The notes: generated from the sequence alone by a model not told the origin. A stretch of 64,000 bases of DNA from Clostridium tertium (GCF_017873245.1 NZ_JAGGJY010000008.1:116723-180722); one strand, 5' to 3'; shown: positions 18,530-28,991, counted from the first letter of the stretch. Numbers and translations are program-made.

Positions 18530-19426
18530 TTAATATTTTTTTAGAGCATACATCAGTTTCTTTTTTATTTCATCTCTTATATTCAAAGGTTCAAGAACTT
18601 CTATATATTCTCCAAAAGACATTAGATATCCAAATAGCCAATCCCCTGATGGAAAATCTAAATCGACTATAAAATCACCATTATCATCTAAAGAATAATT
18701 ATGGAACTCATCATATATTCTAAATGCTAGCTTCTTATCTATCCTTAATTTAAGGTGTATTAATTCATTATAATATCCCGTATCTTCTTCTGAAAATATT
18801 TTATTAGGAACCGTTCTATTAAAATTTTCTAAAATTATATTTATATTACTCATTCTTGTAAGCTTAAAAAATCTATTATCCTCTCTTTCTCTACAGTAAG
18901 CATACAAGTACCATCCCTGCCCCTTAAAAACTAGTTTTAATGGTTCAACAATTCTCTCTAATAATTTTCCATTTGAATTAAAATACTCAAAGGATATTAA
19001 ATTTTTATTTATTATAGAATTCTTTATAGTTGTAAATTTTTCTCCTAAAGTATTATTTTTATCCCAATTTGAAAAATCAACTTCAATCCAGTTTTCATTA
19101 TCTCCTCCTAAAAATGAACTTAGTTTAGATAATACTCCATTAAATTCACTTTTATTAACAGCATTAAGACCTTGCATAGCTGCTAGTATTTCCTTCTTTT
19201 CTTCTTGTGATAAAATTGCTTTATTTAATATAAAATCTGATAAAAGGCTTATCCCGCCACCTTTTCCTTTAGTCATATAAATTGGAACTCCAGACTGCGA
19301 TAAATCTTCTATATCTCTATAAATAGTTCTTTGGGACACTTCAAAATGTTCAGCTAATTCCTTTGCTGTGACATTCTTTTTATCTAGTAAAATATATATT
19401 ATTTCAAATAGCCTATTTCCTTTCAT
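18530..19426 (-). CDS. WYL-domain transcriptional regulator (YafY-like)
   Basis: The protein is 298 residues from the ATG at 19426; a GTG at 19435 lies inside the ribosome site TTAGGTGAAG and is unlikely. Residues 1-60 are a DeoR-type helix-turn-helix (VTAKELAEHFEVSQRTIYRDI), and about 130-300 are the WYL effector domain (GQGWYLYAYCREREDNRFF). WYL regulators often sense nucleotides or oligonucleotides, or control local genes. The adjacent GyrI/YoaP/radical SAM operon or the deleted NmrA-like gene are possible targets; this is inference. Confidence 0.88.
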   Translation of the reverse strand: MKGNRLFEIIYILLDKKNVTAKELAEHFEVSQRTIYRDIEDLSQSGVPIYMTKGKGGGISLLSDFILNKAILSQEEKKEILAAMQGLNAVNKSEFNGVLSKLSSFLGGDNENWIEVDFSNWDKNNTLGEKFTTIKNSIINKNLISFEYFNSNGKLLERIVEPLKLVFKGQGWYLYAYCREREDNRFFKLTRMSNINIILENFNRTVPNKIFSEEDTGYYNELIHLKLRIDKKLAFRIYDEFHNYSLDDNGDFIVDLDFPSGDWLFGYLMSFGEYIEVLEPLNIRDEIKKKLMYALKKY

Positions 19427-19599
19427 ATTCTTCACCTAAACTTAATTTATTAATAATAAAAAAGACTACACTCTATAATCACTTAGTAGAAATGTAGTCT
19501 AGAAACGTCACTTTTTATTTCTCTTATATTAAATATTGTCCTATATAACAAATAATATAATCAAATTTATATAGTAAACTCTTTACTTTTATATAATAC

Positions 19600-20481
19600 T
19601 TATGAATTACTCTTAGATTTTACAACAGGTATCCAAATTTCGCTTTTGAAATCCTTTTTACTTGTGTCTGGTCCTTCATTCCAAAGTATTTCAGGACCAC
19701 CTGTTGATTCATATCCTGAAGTTGGAAACCATTCAGAATATACTCTAGCCCAAGTATCTTGAAGTGAATTTGGAAAATTACCTACTACCGTAAAAACTGC
19801 CCAAGTAGCAGCTTCTACATTTAAAACACTCCACCTATTATCTATATGATTATTTGTTGCTACTCCTATATATTGATCTAATTCTGTTCCCTCTAGTCTT
19901 TCATCATCAAAATTAGCAGATACACATATTATTCCACTTGGTTCTACATTTGATAAATTCTTTAGCTCTTTAAAATCTTCAACAGATAAACTCCCCCACA
20001 TTGAATCCATTTGAGAATTTACGCCTTCATAAATAAGGGTAATCCTTTTCTTTATACCAACAATTTTAAAAGCTTCTTTTTCAACAATACGATAATTCAT
20101 TTCTATTCCTCCTTGAATTTTCAATTGGAAAGTCATAGGTGGAAATGCTTTTAATGATGAATTGCTTTTTCTTGCTTGTGATGGAGTAATTCCATGAAAG
20201 CTTTTAAAAGCTTTAGTAAAAGAATCTGGTGACTCATAACCTAAATTTAATGAAATATCTATAACCTTATTATCTTTATCTTGCAATAAAGTAGCTGCTA
20301 CAGTTAATCTTCTTAAACGTACATATTCATTTAATGACATCCCAGACAAAAATGAAAACATACGCCTAAAATGATATTCTGAACATCCCACTATTTGTGA
20401 TAATTTATTAAACTCTATAGCTTCCATTAAATTATCTTCAATATATTTCATTGCCCAATTCATTTCTCTTAGCGAATCCAT
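19600..20481 (-). CDS. AraC-family regulator with GyrI-like effector domain
   Basis: The 293 residues comprise an N-terminal AraC DNA-binding domain (about 1-105; KLSQIVGCSEYHFRRMFSFL and LGYESPDSFTKAFKSFHGITP) and a C-terminal GyrI-like effector domain (about 130-293). This Rob/BmrR-like arrangement senses bulky or cationic small molecules and activates efflux or detoxification genes. GAAAGGAGGTCATATTT precedes the ATG. It lies directly downstream of tRNA-Leu. Confidence 0.88.
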   Translation of the reverse strand: MDSLREMNWAMKYIEDNLMEAIEFNKLSQIVGCSEYHFRRMFSFLSGMSLNEYVRLRRLTVAATLLQDKDNKVIDISLNLGYESPDSFTKAFKSFHGITPSQARKSNSSLKAFPPMTFQLKIQGGIEMNYRIVEKEAFKIVGIKKRITLIYEGVNSQMDSMWGSLSVEDFKELKNLSNVEPSGIICVSANFDDERLEGTELDQYIGVATNNHIDNRWSVLNVEAATWAVFTVVGNFPNSLQDTWARVYSEWFPTSGYESTGGPEILWNEGPDTSKKDFKSEIWIPVVKSKSNS

Positions 20482-20580
20482 AAATATGACCTCCTTTCAT
20501 AAAAAAGTATATCAAGAAAGGAATCTCTATACCCGTTAATTCCTGTACGGGTTTAATCGGATTTAAATATTTATTTTGTT

Positions 20581-20666
20581 TGGTGCAGATGGCGGGACTT
20601 GAACCCGCACGAGGAATTCCCCGTCACCCCCTCAAGATGATGCGTCTGCCATTCCGCCACATCTGC
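20581..20666 (-). tRNA. tRNA-Leu (anticodon GAG)
   Basis: This is an 86-nt class II tRNA. The acceptor GCAGATG pairs with CATCTGC, the anticodon stem TCATC/GGTGA encloses loop TTGAGGG, giving anticodon GAG, and there is a long variable arm and a T arm with GGTTCAAGTCC. The CCA end is encoded. It decodes CTC/CTT, matching the probable CTC specifier of the leuA T-box. Confidence 0.95.
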
Positions 20667-20769
20667 ACAATATATATTATATTGTAATTTATATAATATA
20701 ACTTTTCAATAATTTATTAAAATTATAAAATTATAAAATCATTATATAATTATAGAAGCCTATATAAAT

Positions 20770-20816
20770 ATAAAACCATGTATAACAAAATATTAACTAC
20801 CTTTTTATACATGGTT
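20770..20816 (-). terminator. Terminator-like hairpin after the YhgE gene
   Basis: AACCATGTATA (20774) and TATACATGGTT (ending 20816) form an 11-bp perfect stem with a 21-nt loop; on the minus strand it is followed by TTTTATATTT. It lies about 60 bp after the YhgE stop. Confidence 0.6.
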
Positions 20817-20877
20817 GTTTATTTATAAAGTACTGTAAATAAGTTTAAAGTAATAATTATTTATTTTTTAGCTCCTG

Positions 20878-23031
20878 TTAATGACCTACTAATCCACTTT
20901 CATTTAGTTTATCAATAAACTTTTTGCTAATCTTATTTATAGGCCCTTTAAGAAATAATCCTATTATTATAGATATTACTCCATAAATAACTATCATAGT
21001 TATATCTCTAGTTAAATTTGATTTTACAATTCCTGCTACAGCTTCTCTCATTGCTGAAATAGAATATGTAAATGGTAAAAATGGATTTACTTTTTTAAAG
21101 AAACTAGGCATCACTTCAACAGGAAAAGTTCCTCCTGCTCCAGCAACTTGTATTACTAATAATATAACTGCAATCGCCTTTCCTACATTTCCAAATATAG
21201 AAACTAAAGTATAAACTATTAATATAAATACTAAGCTACTTAAAATACTTATTCCTATAAATAACCATTTATTCAATACGTAACATTTTAATAAATATAT
21301 ATCACCTAAACTTAGTATTAAAGATTGACATATTCCTATAAATGCAAAGGTTAAAAACTTTCCAAAATATTTTTCATAAGGCTTAAAATTTACTTCTTCA
21401 TTAAATCCATATGGATTTGTTGTTAATAAAGAAACTAAAATTAACGCTCCTACCCATAAAGCAAGTGTTGAATAAAATGGAGACATTGCTGAACCATAAT
21501 TAGGAATAGAAAATAAAATTTCTTCTTTTATTTCTACTGGGCTACCTAAAAAGTCACTTATTGCCTGCCAATCATTCTTCAGTAAACTTAATATTTTATT
21601 TATTTCTTCTTCATTATTTATAGAAGACAATTTTGAAGATATATTAGCTAAACTTGATTTTATAGTTGGCATTTCTTCTTTAAGCTTTCCTATATCTTCT
21701 CTTCCTACTTTAAGCCCTTTATCTAATTTTTCTAATAAACTTGCTATATCAGGAATAGAACTTGTGGCTTCTCCAACTAGTTTAATACTATTATCAGCAA
21801 TTATATTCATTTGATCAATTGCCTTATTGATTGCAGGAATATATTGTGAATCATAATTATTTAAAATATTAGTAATTATATTTTTATTACTTGTTACTAA
21901 ATCCTTAATTTGTTGAAGCCTATTTTTATCAATTGGCTTATTATTAGATACTAAATTTTGAATGTCTTTTATAATACTATTAATTGATTGTAATTTTGAA
22001 CTTGCTAAATTTAAATCATTTATTACAGCTTTTAAGTTATCATTAAACTTTGATAGTGGATCTAAAACTTTTATTATATTACTAATCTTATCGTTAACTT
22101 CAGTAATATGTAAGCTTACATTATCAAGGCCCTTTATTATTGCATCCTTATCAATATTAATATTCATCAATCCATCAATAGCATCTTCTACTCCACTAAG
22201 AGCATTGTTTATAAATTCCAAATCATCCCTTATTACTGGAGCAACTTCTTTTAAACCTTCTTTAGACTTTTCTAAGGCATTTTTAGTGTCTGCTAATAAA
22301 TCATTGCTAGTATTTAATGTATCTTGCAATAAAGGTAAATTATCTTTTACTTTATTAACTAAATCATCAGCCTTAGCACTACCATCATATGCTTGATTTA
22401 TTATATTTTCTATTTCTGGCATTCTACTATTAATGCTTATTACACCATTAATTAATCTTAATATTTTATCTCTTGAGCCTTCAAGGCTAACTCCAGCTTC
22501 ATTTAATATTTTAAAGATAGTTCCGTCTACAGTTTCAATTATATTAGTATCAACTTGAGATTTTATTGTAGTTACACCTTTATCAGTTATCTTAGGTGCA
22601 ATAGCATTGCTTTTTTGATTTACCTTATACATTAAAGTAGGTCTTTTTATTTCCTTACCCATTATAGATAATGTTTCTTCCGTAAAGTTTTCAGGTATTA
22701 CTATAGTTGCATAATACCTTCCTTTTTCTACGCCTTGATTGCCCTCTTCTTCGCTAACAAAATTCCATCCGAGGCTACTATTTTCCTTAAGTTTATTTAC
22801 TAATTCATCCCCTACATTTAAGGGTTTATCCTTAAGGCTACCACCTCTATCTTTATTTACTATAGCTACTTTTATTCCTCCTGTATTTCCGTACGGATCC
22901 CAGCTAGCTCTAATATTAAACCATGCATATAAAGATGGTAATATCATAAGTCCAACAATAATTACTAATGCAACCCAGTTAGTTGTTATGCTTTTTATAT
23001 CTCTTGAAAATATTCTAAATATATTCTTCAT
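20878..23031 (-). CDS. YhgE/Pip-family membrane protein
   Basis: The protein is 717 residues from the ATG at 23031 (MKNIFRIF), preceded by GGAGGGTTACAA; an upstream in-frame start at 23079 has none. It has one N-terminal helix (about 15-40), a large external region rich in coiled coil (about 150-500), and five C-terminal helices of ABC-2 permease type (about 530-700). YhgE/Pip proteins are phage receptors or secretion-linked membrane proteins; in Firmicutes they are linked to ESX/type VII secretion or phage infection. Its role here is not shown by neighbours. Confidence 0.88.
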   Translation of the reverse strand: MKNIFRIFSRDIKSITTNWVALVIIVGLMILPSLYAWFNIRASWDPYGNTGGIKVAIVNKDRGGSLKDKPLNVGDELVNKLKENSSLGWNFVSEEEGNQGVEKGRYYATIVIPENFTEETLSIMGKEIKRPTLMYKVNQKSNAIAPKITDKGVTTIKSQVDTNIIETVDGTIFKILNEAGVSLEGSRDKILRLINGVISINSRMPEIENIINQAYDGSAKADDLVNKVKDNLPLLQDTLNTSNDLLADTKNALEKSKEGLKEVAPVIRDDLEFINNALSGVEDAIDGLMNINIDKDAIIKGLDNVSLHITEVNDKISNIIKVLDPLSKFNDNLKAVINDLNLASSKLQSINSIIKDIQNLVSNNKPIDKNRLQQIKDLVTSNKNIITNILNNYDSQYIPAINKAIDQMNIIADNSIKLVGEATSSIPDIASLLEKLDKGLKVGREDIGKLKEEMPTIKSSLANISSKLSSINNEEEINKILSLLKNDWQAISDFLGSPVEIKEEILFSIPNYGSAMSPFYSTLALWVGALILVSLLTTNPYGFNEEVNFKPYEKYFGKFLTFAFIGICQSLILSLGDIYLLKCYVLNKWLFIGISILSSLVFILIVYTLVSIFGNVGKAIAVILLVIQVAGAGGTFPVEVMPSFFKKVNPFLPFTYSISAMREAVAGIVKSNLTRDITMIVIYGVISIIIGLFLKGPINKISKKFIDKLNESGLVGH

Positions 23032-23233
23032 TTGTAACCCTCCAATAATATTCTCTGCAACTAGTTCTATTTTTCTCATATTACATTTAAATTATTATAT
23101 AAGTGTAAATAAAGATTTTCTTATTTAGTTAAAATATCATCAAACATTAATACCTAAATAAAGTTATAATCTTATTCCTAATATAAAAATAAAATAATAT
23201 TATGGATTTATACTTAAGAATATACTGCAAAGT

Positions 23234-24373
23234 TTATCTATTAACCCCTCTTCTAAAGGCTAATAAAGCATTTAAATTATCATAAGAATACACATCCTCT
23301 GTCTGTTCATTACCAAAAGATCCATATATATTACTTTTTTCATTTATTACTTGAAAGTTTTTCATTTTATTAATTGCCATATTATAAAGTTCCTCATCAT
23401 TTATAACCTTTGCTATTTGAGCTATATTTGCATAAATTGATGTAGATTCAATTTTACTTTCATCCAAAGTATTTGTATTGTAAGATGTCGATATGTATCC
23501 AATATACTTCAATCTTTCTTTAATCCAATCTACACTTTTACTTATATCTTCATTGACTTCAGCCTTATTAAGAATAACTAAAATAGATAGTAGAGTATCG
23601 ATATTTTCTTCATTATCAAAGATTTCTATATTTCCATCATAATACTTTCTATATAAAGGTAATTCATCACTAATATATCCATTATTAATAATTTCAAGTG
23701 ATTTAGTATATACATCATTCCATTTATCATCGAATAAAGAGAATAATTTTAATGCATATAAATCCAAATAACATAATGTAGTTACATTACTTTTGCCATA
23801 CCCATCATGAAAATCTATTAATCTATTTTCTTGAATTAAATTTTTATAAATTCCATTTGATATTTTTATTCCATAATACCTATATTTCAAATTATCGAAT
23901 TCTTCTGCTCCTATTATTAAAGCTCTTGCTATTCTTAAATCATCTATAGTTGCAGAAACATCTGAGCTTTTATTATTTTCTATTCTCCAGCTTATAAGCC
24001 CATTTTTTAAAAACATATTTTCCTTTATGTATTTAAATGAATTATTAAATTTCTCTTGATCATTTTTATATAAACAATAATTTAACATCATTCCTTGAGA
24101 TTCTGATAAAATATCATGTCCTTTTGTTAAATCCCCTTCTGTAGATATATTATTGTAATTGGTATATATCCCACCATATTCATCCATTAATTTTTCATGT
24201 ATAAACTTATTTAATATTTCTTCTTCTTTAGTTACTTCTTCCATTGAAACAACTGAATTTATTTCAATATTTTTTATATATTTAAACAAAAATATATAAC
24301 TTAAATAAATACAGCTTATTACAAATAATAATAGTACTATTATAGTAATAATTTGTTTATTAGTTTTTTTCAT
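23234..24373 (-). CDS. Membrane-anchored GH8-family glycoside hydrolase
   Basis: The 379-residue protein has an N-terminal membrane anchor (IITIIVLLLFVISCIYLSYI, residues 9-28), then an alpha/alpha-barrel-like domain. ILSESQGMML and the catalytic-region SATIDDLRIARAL match family 8 hydrolases, which cut beta-1,4-linked glucans, chitosan or exopolysaccharide. No polysaccharide synthase is adjacent, so the substrate is open. AAGGAGAAAAAAGAT precedes the ATG. The K+ channel gene lies 32 bp upstream on the same strand. Confidence 0.78.
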   Translation of the reverse strand: MKKTNKQIITIIVLLLFVISCIYLSYIFLFKYIKNIEINSVVSMEEVTKEEEILNKFIHEKLMDEYGGIYTNYNNISTEGDLTKGHDILSESQGMMLNYCLYKNDQEKFNNSFKYIKENMFLKNGLISWRIENNKSSDVSATIDDLRIARALIIGAEEFDNLKYRYYGIKISNGIYKNLIQENRLIDFHDGYGKSNVTTLCYLDLYALKLFSLFDDKWNDVYTKSLEIINNGYISDELPLYRKYYDGNIEIFDNEENIDTLLSILVILNKAEVNEDISKSVDWIKERLKYIGYISTSYNTNTLDESKIESTSIYANIAQIAKVINDEELYNMAINKMKNFQVINEKSNIYGSFGNEQTEDVYSYDNLNALLAFRRGVNR

Positions 24374-24405
24374 ATCTTTTTTCTCCTTATAAATGTTTTT
24401 TAATA

Positions 24406-25188
24406 CTATTTCTTTTTTTCTGATTTTAAAGTCTTTAATGTTTTATATATATTATCCAATTCAGAATCGGATAAAGAATCTAAATTATCTATTTTGTACT
24501 TAATGAAATCTATAGTTTCAGTCTTAAAATCTTTTTTTCTTTTCTTTTTTCCATCATTATTTATTATATAAGCAGCTATAGTACTTGTGGTTACCCCTAT
24601 AAACCCTATACCAAAAACCATTAAGAAAATTGCAACCACTCTACCTAAGTTAGTAGTAAGTAAAACATCACCATATCCAACTGTAGTAAATGTGACAAAA
24701 CTCCACCAAATTGCATCAGCAAAGCTCATATTTTCTAGTAAAGAAATAATTACAGCTCCTATTATTATTATAATAGTTGTTAAAATCAACATGTAATTAA
24801 ACTTATTTAATCTTACTGCTTCTTTTATTTTATTTTTAAACTTAATTACTAAAATTATCAATAATGTAACTTTAAATAATTTTAATAATAACTTTATATC
24901 TATAGTAACTCCTATATTTAAAGCATAAACTAATTTTCCCATACCAATAATGGGTATTATGGAGATTAAATCTATAATATTTTTAAATAAAAATTTAATT
25001 TTATTTATAGATAAAACTAATCTTAATATATAGTCTATAAGAAATATACAACAAATTATTAAATTTATATAGTAAAAGCTTTCTATTACACTAATTGGAA
25101 GTTTATACATAAGATCTAATATTATCATTATTGCACTCATTAGCGATAATAAACCAATAAATATATCATAAGCTAATCTCTTTTGCAT
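24406..25188 (-). CDS. Voltage-gated-like potassium channel
   Basis: This 260-residue membrane protein has about six helices and a pore loop with the K+ selectivity filter TTVGYGD followed by the inner helix GRVVAIFLMVFGIGFIGV. The C-terminal tail is basic and short, with no RCK/TrkA domain seen. It should conduct K+ across the cytoplasmic membrane. GAGAGGTATTTAT precedes the ATG. Confidence 0.88.
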   Translation of the reverse strand: MQKRLAYDIFIGLLSLMSAIMIILDLMYKLPISVIESFYYINLIICCIFLIDYILRLVLSINKIKFLFKNIIDLISIIPIIGMGKLVYALNIGVTIDIKLLLKLFKVTLLIILVIKFKNKIKEAVRLNKFNYMLILTTIIIIIGAVIISLLENMSFADAIWWSFVTFTTVGYGDVLLTTNLGRVVAIFLMVFGIGFIGVTTSTIAAYIINNDGKKKRKKDFKTETIDFIKYKIDNLDSLSDSELDNIYKTLKTLKSEKKK

Positions 25189-25337
25189 ATAAATACCTCT
25201 CCCACAGTTATCTACTTATATTTTATATAGTAACTTTAGAAAAAATGATATTTAAGAAAAATATAACTAAAAAAGTTAAATAAGCTACTTATGTCCTAAA
25301 TTGTTTTTTGCATATTACCAAAACAAAACATATATAA

Positions 25338-25380
25338 TAAGCAAAAAGGCAATACATTAATAGCATTGCCTTTTTGCTTA
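25338..25380 (-). terminator. Intrinsic terminator of galM
   Basis: A long perfect stem runs from 25338 to 25353 (TAAGCAAAAAGGCAAT) and pairs with ATTGCCTTTTTGCTTA (25365-25380). It overlaps the galM stop codon. The weak T run after it on the minus strand makes efficiency uncertain. Confidence 0.75.
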
Positions 25381-26421
25381 TATAATAGAAAATTTATATA
25401 TTGTTTCTTTATCGTATTCTTCACCTTTTCTTAAAATAGAGTATTTAACAAAAATATTATCTTCTCCTATAGGTGGACATTGTGTTTCTATAGCTAATGC
25501 ATCTCTTCTTGCCGGCTTTTTACCACACTCTAAAAGTTCATCATCTGGGAAATTAAGTGAGTATAGTACTACACTATTTTGATTTGTATAAACGTCCATT
25601 TGTCTACCAGATGCTTTATGATACAATTTAAGCTTTATATCATTTCCTCCATTTAGAATCCATGGATGATCGTATCCTTGTCCAATTTTAAGCTGATAGT
25701 CATCCTCTTCTATATCTCTTCCTATTGTCTTAGGATTTGTAAAATCAAATGGAGTTCCTTCTATATTTATAATTTCTCCAGTTGGAACTGAGTTTTCATT
25801 AAGCTCAATTAAAAAATCGCTATCTATATATAGGTAATGGCTCAGTATATCTTCCTTACAATTTCCACTCAAATTGAAATAACTGTGATTTGTTAAATTA
25901 ACCAAAGTATCTTCATCACTTATTGCTTTATATGATATTTTAAATTCATTATCTTCTGTAATGGTATACCTTACAGTTAAATTTAAGTTACCAGGATATC
26001 CTTCTTCCCCTGATGGACTTAAGTAATAAAATTCAACAAATGCTTCATTTTCATTAGCATTTGTTTTTACCTCTAATAATTTCTTATTAAATCCAATATC
26101 TCCTCCATGTCCTTGATTCAACCCGTAATTTTTGTTAAATGATAAAACGTTACCATTTAATAAAACTTTACCATCTGCTATTCTACCAGACGTTCTCCCT
26201 ATTAAAGCTCCATAATAAGAAGGATTTTCCTCATATACATTTAAATCTTTGTATTTCATAATTACATTTTCGATTATTCCATCTTTATCTGGTACTAATA
26301 AATCAGTTAATATAGCTCCATAATTTAATACATTTATTCCAAATCCTTTTGAATTCCTTAAATTATAGCTTTCAATAGTTTTTCCCTTAAACTCACCAAC
26401 TAACACTTTTAAAATTTCCAT
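25378..26421 (-). CDS. galM: Aldose 1-epimerase (mutarotase)
   Basis: This enzyme interconverts alpha and beta anomers of hexoses such as galactose and glucose. The 347 residues match the family. The active-site His residues lie in NQGHGGDIGFN and LTNHSYFNLSG and the catalytic Glu in LAIETQCPP. TTTTAGGAGTGAAACT precedes the ATG. No other galactose gene is adjacent. Confidence 0.93.
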   Translation of the reverse strand: MEILKVLVGEFKGKTIESYNLRNSKGFGINVLNYGAILTDLLVPDKDGIIENVIMKYKDLNVYEENPSYYGALIGRTSGRIADGKVLLNGNVLSFNKNYGLNQGHGGDIGFNKKLLEVKTNANENEAFVEFYYLSPSGEEGYPGNLNLTVRYTITEDNEFKISYKAISDEDTLVNLTNHSYFNLSGNCKEDILSHYLYIDSDFLIELNENSVPTGEIINIEGTPFDFTNPKTIGRDIEEDDYQLKIGQGYDHPWILNGGNDIKLKLYHKASGRQMDVYTNQNSVVLYSLNFPDDELLECGKKPARRDALAIETQCPPIGEDNIFVKYSILRKGEEYDKETIYKFSII

Positions 26422-27015
26422 AGTTTCACTCCTAAAACTTATTTAAATATTTTATTATGCTATATTTCATTTGTTATTTTATATATTTATTGCTTAATTT
26501 AAAATATTAATAATTTATTTCTATACCTATTTTTATTACCATATTGATAATATATACCCATAAAATAGAAGAGTCAATTAGTTAATTAAATTTTTAGTAA
26601 AATTTCTATATAATATTTAGCAATAATATAACATGTTACTATAAATGTATTTTTTATATAGTAAATTATTACTATATTTTATATTATGTATATTAAATTT
26701 GTATTTTTAATTAAATTATATAAAAACTATTACATAACATTAATTCACCCTACTTCATAACTTCTTTGTCATGTTTTTCTTTTATTATTGTACATTTAAT
26801 TTCCACATATTATAATAAAATTATATATTATTCAAGTCATACTAAAATTATAAACTTCCACTAAATATTTAACATAAACTTGAATGATTAACATAAAAAA
26901 TTAAAATATATGTTTCAATTTTATACATTATTTAAATGACATAATCTTTTATAACTAAAATCATACTTTATATCATTTTTAAATTGAATCATATATATTA
27001 TACTGGGGGTATAAT
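26422..27015. other. Gene-free AT-rich region
   Basis: These roughly 590 bp between divergent galM and the hemerythrin gene are extremely AT-rich, have frequent stops in all frames and no clear hairpin, repeat or RNA motif. It presumably holds both promoters. I see nothing else. Confidence 0.5.
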
Positions 27016-27417
27016 ATGGGATCTTGGTCTGAAAACTTTTCTGTAAACATAGAAGTTATCGATAATCAACATAAAGAATTATTCGATATCCTTGATAGTT
27101 GCTATGAGCTATTACTTAAAAACCATGATGATGATAAATATGATAAGATAATAGCAATTTTAGAGCAACTAAAAGATTATACTATCTATCACTTTAAAAC
27201 TGAGGAAGAATTTATGCGTAAAAATGGATATTCTAAATTCTTATCTCATAAATTTGCTCATGATTCATTTATAGATCAAATTAATTGTTTTGATATCTAT
27301 TCAATAGATATCGATCAAAAGCAGTATATCAACAATATACTGGATGTTGTTTCTAACTGGATTAAAATGCATATACTAGAAACAGATAAAAATATACATA
27401 AATATCTAAACTTGTAA
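27016..27417 (+). CDS. Bacteriohemerythrin
   Basis: This 133-residue single-domain hemerythrin binds O2 at a non-heme di-iron site. The metal ligands are seen in order: IDNQHKELFD, YHFKTEEEFM, FLSHKFAHDSF and IKMHILETDK. In anaerobes such proteins are used for oxygen sensing, storage or detoxification. TACTGGGGGTATAAT precedes the ATG. It is monocistronic with its own terminator. Confidence 0.95.
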   Translation: MGSWSENFSVNIEVIDNQHKELFDILDSCYELLLKNHDDDKYDKIIAILEQLKDYTIYHFKTEEEFMRKNGYSKFLSHKFAHDSFIDQINCFDIYSIDIDQKQYINNILDVVSNWIKMHILETDKNIHKYLNL

Positions 27418-27423
27418 CAAAAA

Positions 27424-27462
27424 AATAACTGATAATAATTTTATTATTATCAGTTATTTTTT
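27424..27462 (+). terminator. Intrinsic terminator, bidirectional
   Basis: AATAACTGATAATAA and TTATTATCAGTTATT form a perfect 15-bp stem with a 5-nt loop followed by TTTTTT, and preceded by an A run. It separates the convergent hemerythrin and DUF1653 genes. Confidence 0.85.
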
Positions 27463-27464
27463 AA

Positions 27465-27803
27465 TTAATATTTAAGTAATTCAAATCTGTATTCTTGCTT
27501 TACTTCTGGATATTTCCGTCTATCTACTTCACTTAAAAACATTTCAATGGGCCTTGCATATATTCCCTTATCATCATAAAGTGCCTTATATAATACCAAT
27601 TCCCTTGAGTAATTTTCTAAGTGAAAATATAAATTTTCCTTTTTATAAATATCTATTGTTGAATTTAATTCGGTATGAAAAGCTTGTAGTACCTCGCTAT
27701 CATTAAGTATATTTTTATCTTCTTGAATATTACTAACTCCCATAACGGCATAATAATTATTTTTAAAATGCTTATAAATAGCTGGATATTTTAAATCTCT
27801 CAT
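27465..27803 (-). CDS. DUF1653-domain protein
   Basis: The 112-residue cytoplasmic protein resembles DUF1653: [16 protein letters not shown] near the start and [20 protein letters not shown] in the middle match the conserved blocks of that domain. Function is unknown; the fold is small and beta-rich. It lies 10 bp downstream of namA and is probably co-transcribed. AAGGGGAATGAC precedes the ATG. Confidence 0.75.
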   Translation of the reverse strand: MRDLKYPAIYKHFKNNYYAVMGVSNIQEDKNILNDSEVLQAFHTELNSTIDIYKKENLYFHLENYSRELVLYKALYDDKGIYARPIEMFLSEVDRRKYPEVKQEYRFELLKY

Positions 27804-27813
27804 GTCATTCCCC

Positions 27814-28857
27814 TTATTTATTTTGAATATTTCTTGGAAAGCCCAACTTATATTGTTTAGGTAAATCAGTTTTCTTATTCAATTTTACAGCGGCTTGTAA
27901 TGCCCAGTATGGATTTCTAAACATAGCTCTTCCAATTGCTACAAGATCAGCTTCTTCATTACCTATTACAGCATTTGCAAGCTCTGGTTCATCTAACTTT
28001 CCAACTGCAATTACCTCTGTGTTTAATGCTTCTTTTATAGCTTTTGCATATGGAACTTGATAAGCTGCATGAGTACCTGGTCTTCCTGCGGCTGCTATTG
28101 GACCTTCTCCACCTGCACTTATATGGAACATATCTGCACCTGCTTTTTGATATGCCTTAGCAAGTTCTATTCCTTTTTCTATTCCATATCCACCTTCAAC
28201 ATACTCTCTTCCCGAAATACGCATTATTAGAGGCATATCTTCTGGCATTTCATTTTTAGCTGCTTTTATAACTTCTGATCCAAACTTTGTTAAATCTTTT
28301 CCATACTCATCACTTCTTTTATTTGTTAATGGAGAATGGAATTGATGTATTAAGTACCCATGTGCTCCATGAATTTCTATAGCGTCAAATCCAGCTTTAA
28401 CGGCACGTCTAACAGCTAATCTAAACTTTTCTATCATTTTCTTTACTTCTTCTGTAGATAATTCTCTAGGAGTTTTACTTGAATCATCAAATGGTATTGC
28501 TGAAGGAGCAACAGGAATTTCAGCATCTTCTGCTTTCCTACCAGCATGAGCAATTTGAACCGCAACCTTTGCTCCATATTTATGACATTCATCTATAATT
28601 CTTTTTAATGGTTCTATTTGATCATCACACCATAATCCTAAATCATAATCAGTAATACGTCCATCTGGTTCAACATCTGTCATTTCTACTATTATTAAAC
28701 CTGTTCCACCTATTGCTCTACTTACATAATGCATATAATGCCACTCTGTTGCTATTCCATCTTTATTTTCAACTGAGTATTGGCACATTGGTGGCATAAC
28801 TATTCTATTTTTTAATTCTAAGCCCTTTATTTTATAGGGCGTAAATAAATCTTTCAT
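27814..28857 (-). CDS. namA: NADPH dehydrogenase / Old Yellow Enzyme family (NamA-like)
   Basis: This FMN-dependent TIM-barrel oxidoreductase of 347 residues reduces electrophilic C=C bonds and similar substrates. Family motifs are [10 protein letters not shown], the His pair in [16 protein letters not shown], and the FMN phosphate site [12 protein letters not shown]. Length fits the YqjM/NamA class. AAAGGTGATTAGAT precedes the ATG. It is first in a two-gene unit with the DUF1653 gene. Confidence 0.9.
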   Translation of the reverse strand: MKDLFTPYKIKGLELKNRIVMPPMCQYSVENKDGIATEWHYMHYVSRAIGGTGLIIVEMTDVEPDGRITDYDLGLWCDDQIEPLKRIIDECHKYGAKVAVQIAHAGRKAEDAEIPVAPSAIPFDDSSKTPRELSTEEVKKMIEKFRLAVRRAVKAGFDAIEIHGAHGYLIHQFHSPLTNKRSDEYGKDLTKFGSEVIKAAKNEMPEDMPLIMRISGREYVEGGYGIEKGIELAKAYQKAGADMFHISAGGEGPIAAAGRPGTHAAYQVPYAKAIKEALNTEVIAVGKLDEPELANAVIGNEEADLVAIGRAMFRNPYWALQAAVKLNKKTDLPKQYKLGFPRNIQNK

Positions 28858-28950
28858 ATCTAATCACCTTTCTTTTTAACTTCAATCTATATTTAGTATA
28901 AAAAATATACTTTTATAAATCAAGTACGCACTTTTAAGTTAGTGTAATTA

Positions 28951-28991
28951 TAAAGTAATAGAACTCCCATTAAGAGAGTTCTATTACTTTA
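28951..28991 (-). terminator. Terminator after the 4-TM holin-like gene
   Basis: TAAAGTAATAGAACTC pairs with GAGTTCTATTACTTTA in a 16-bp perfect stem with a 9-nt loop. The T run on the minus strand is weak (TTATAATT). Confidence 0.65.
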
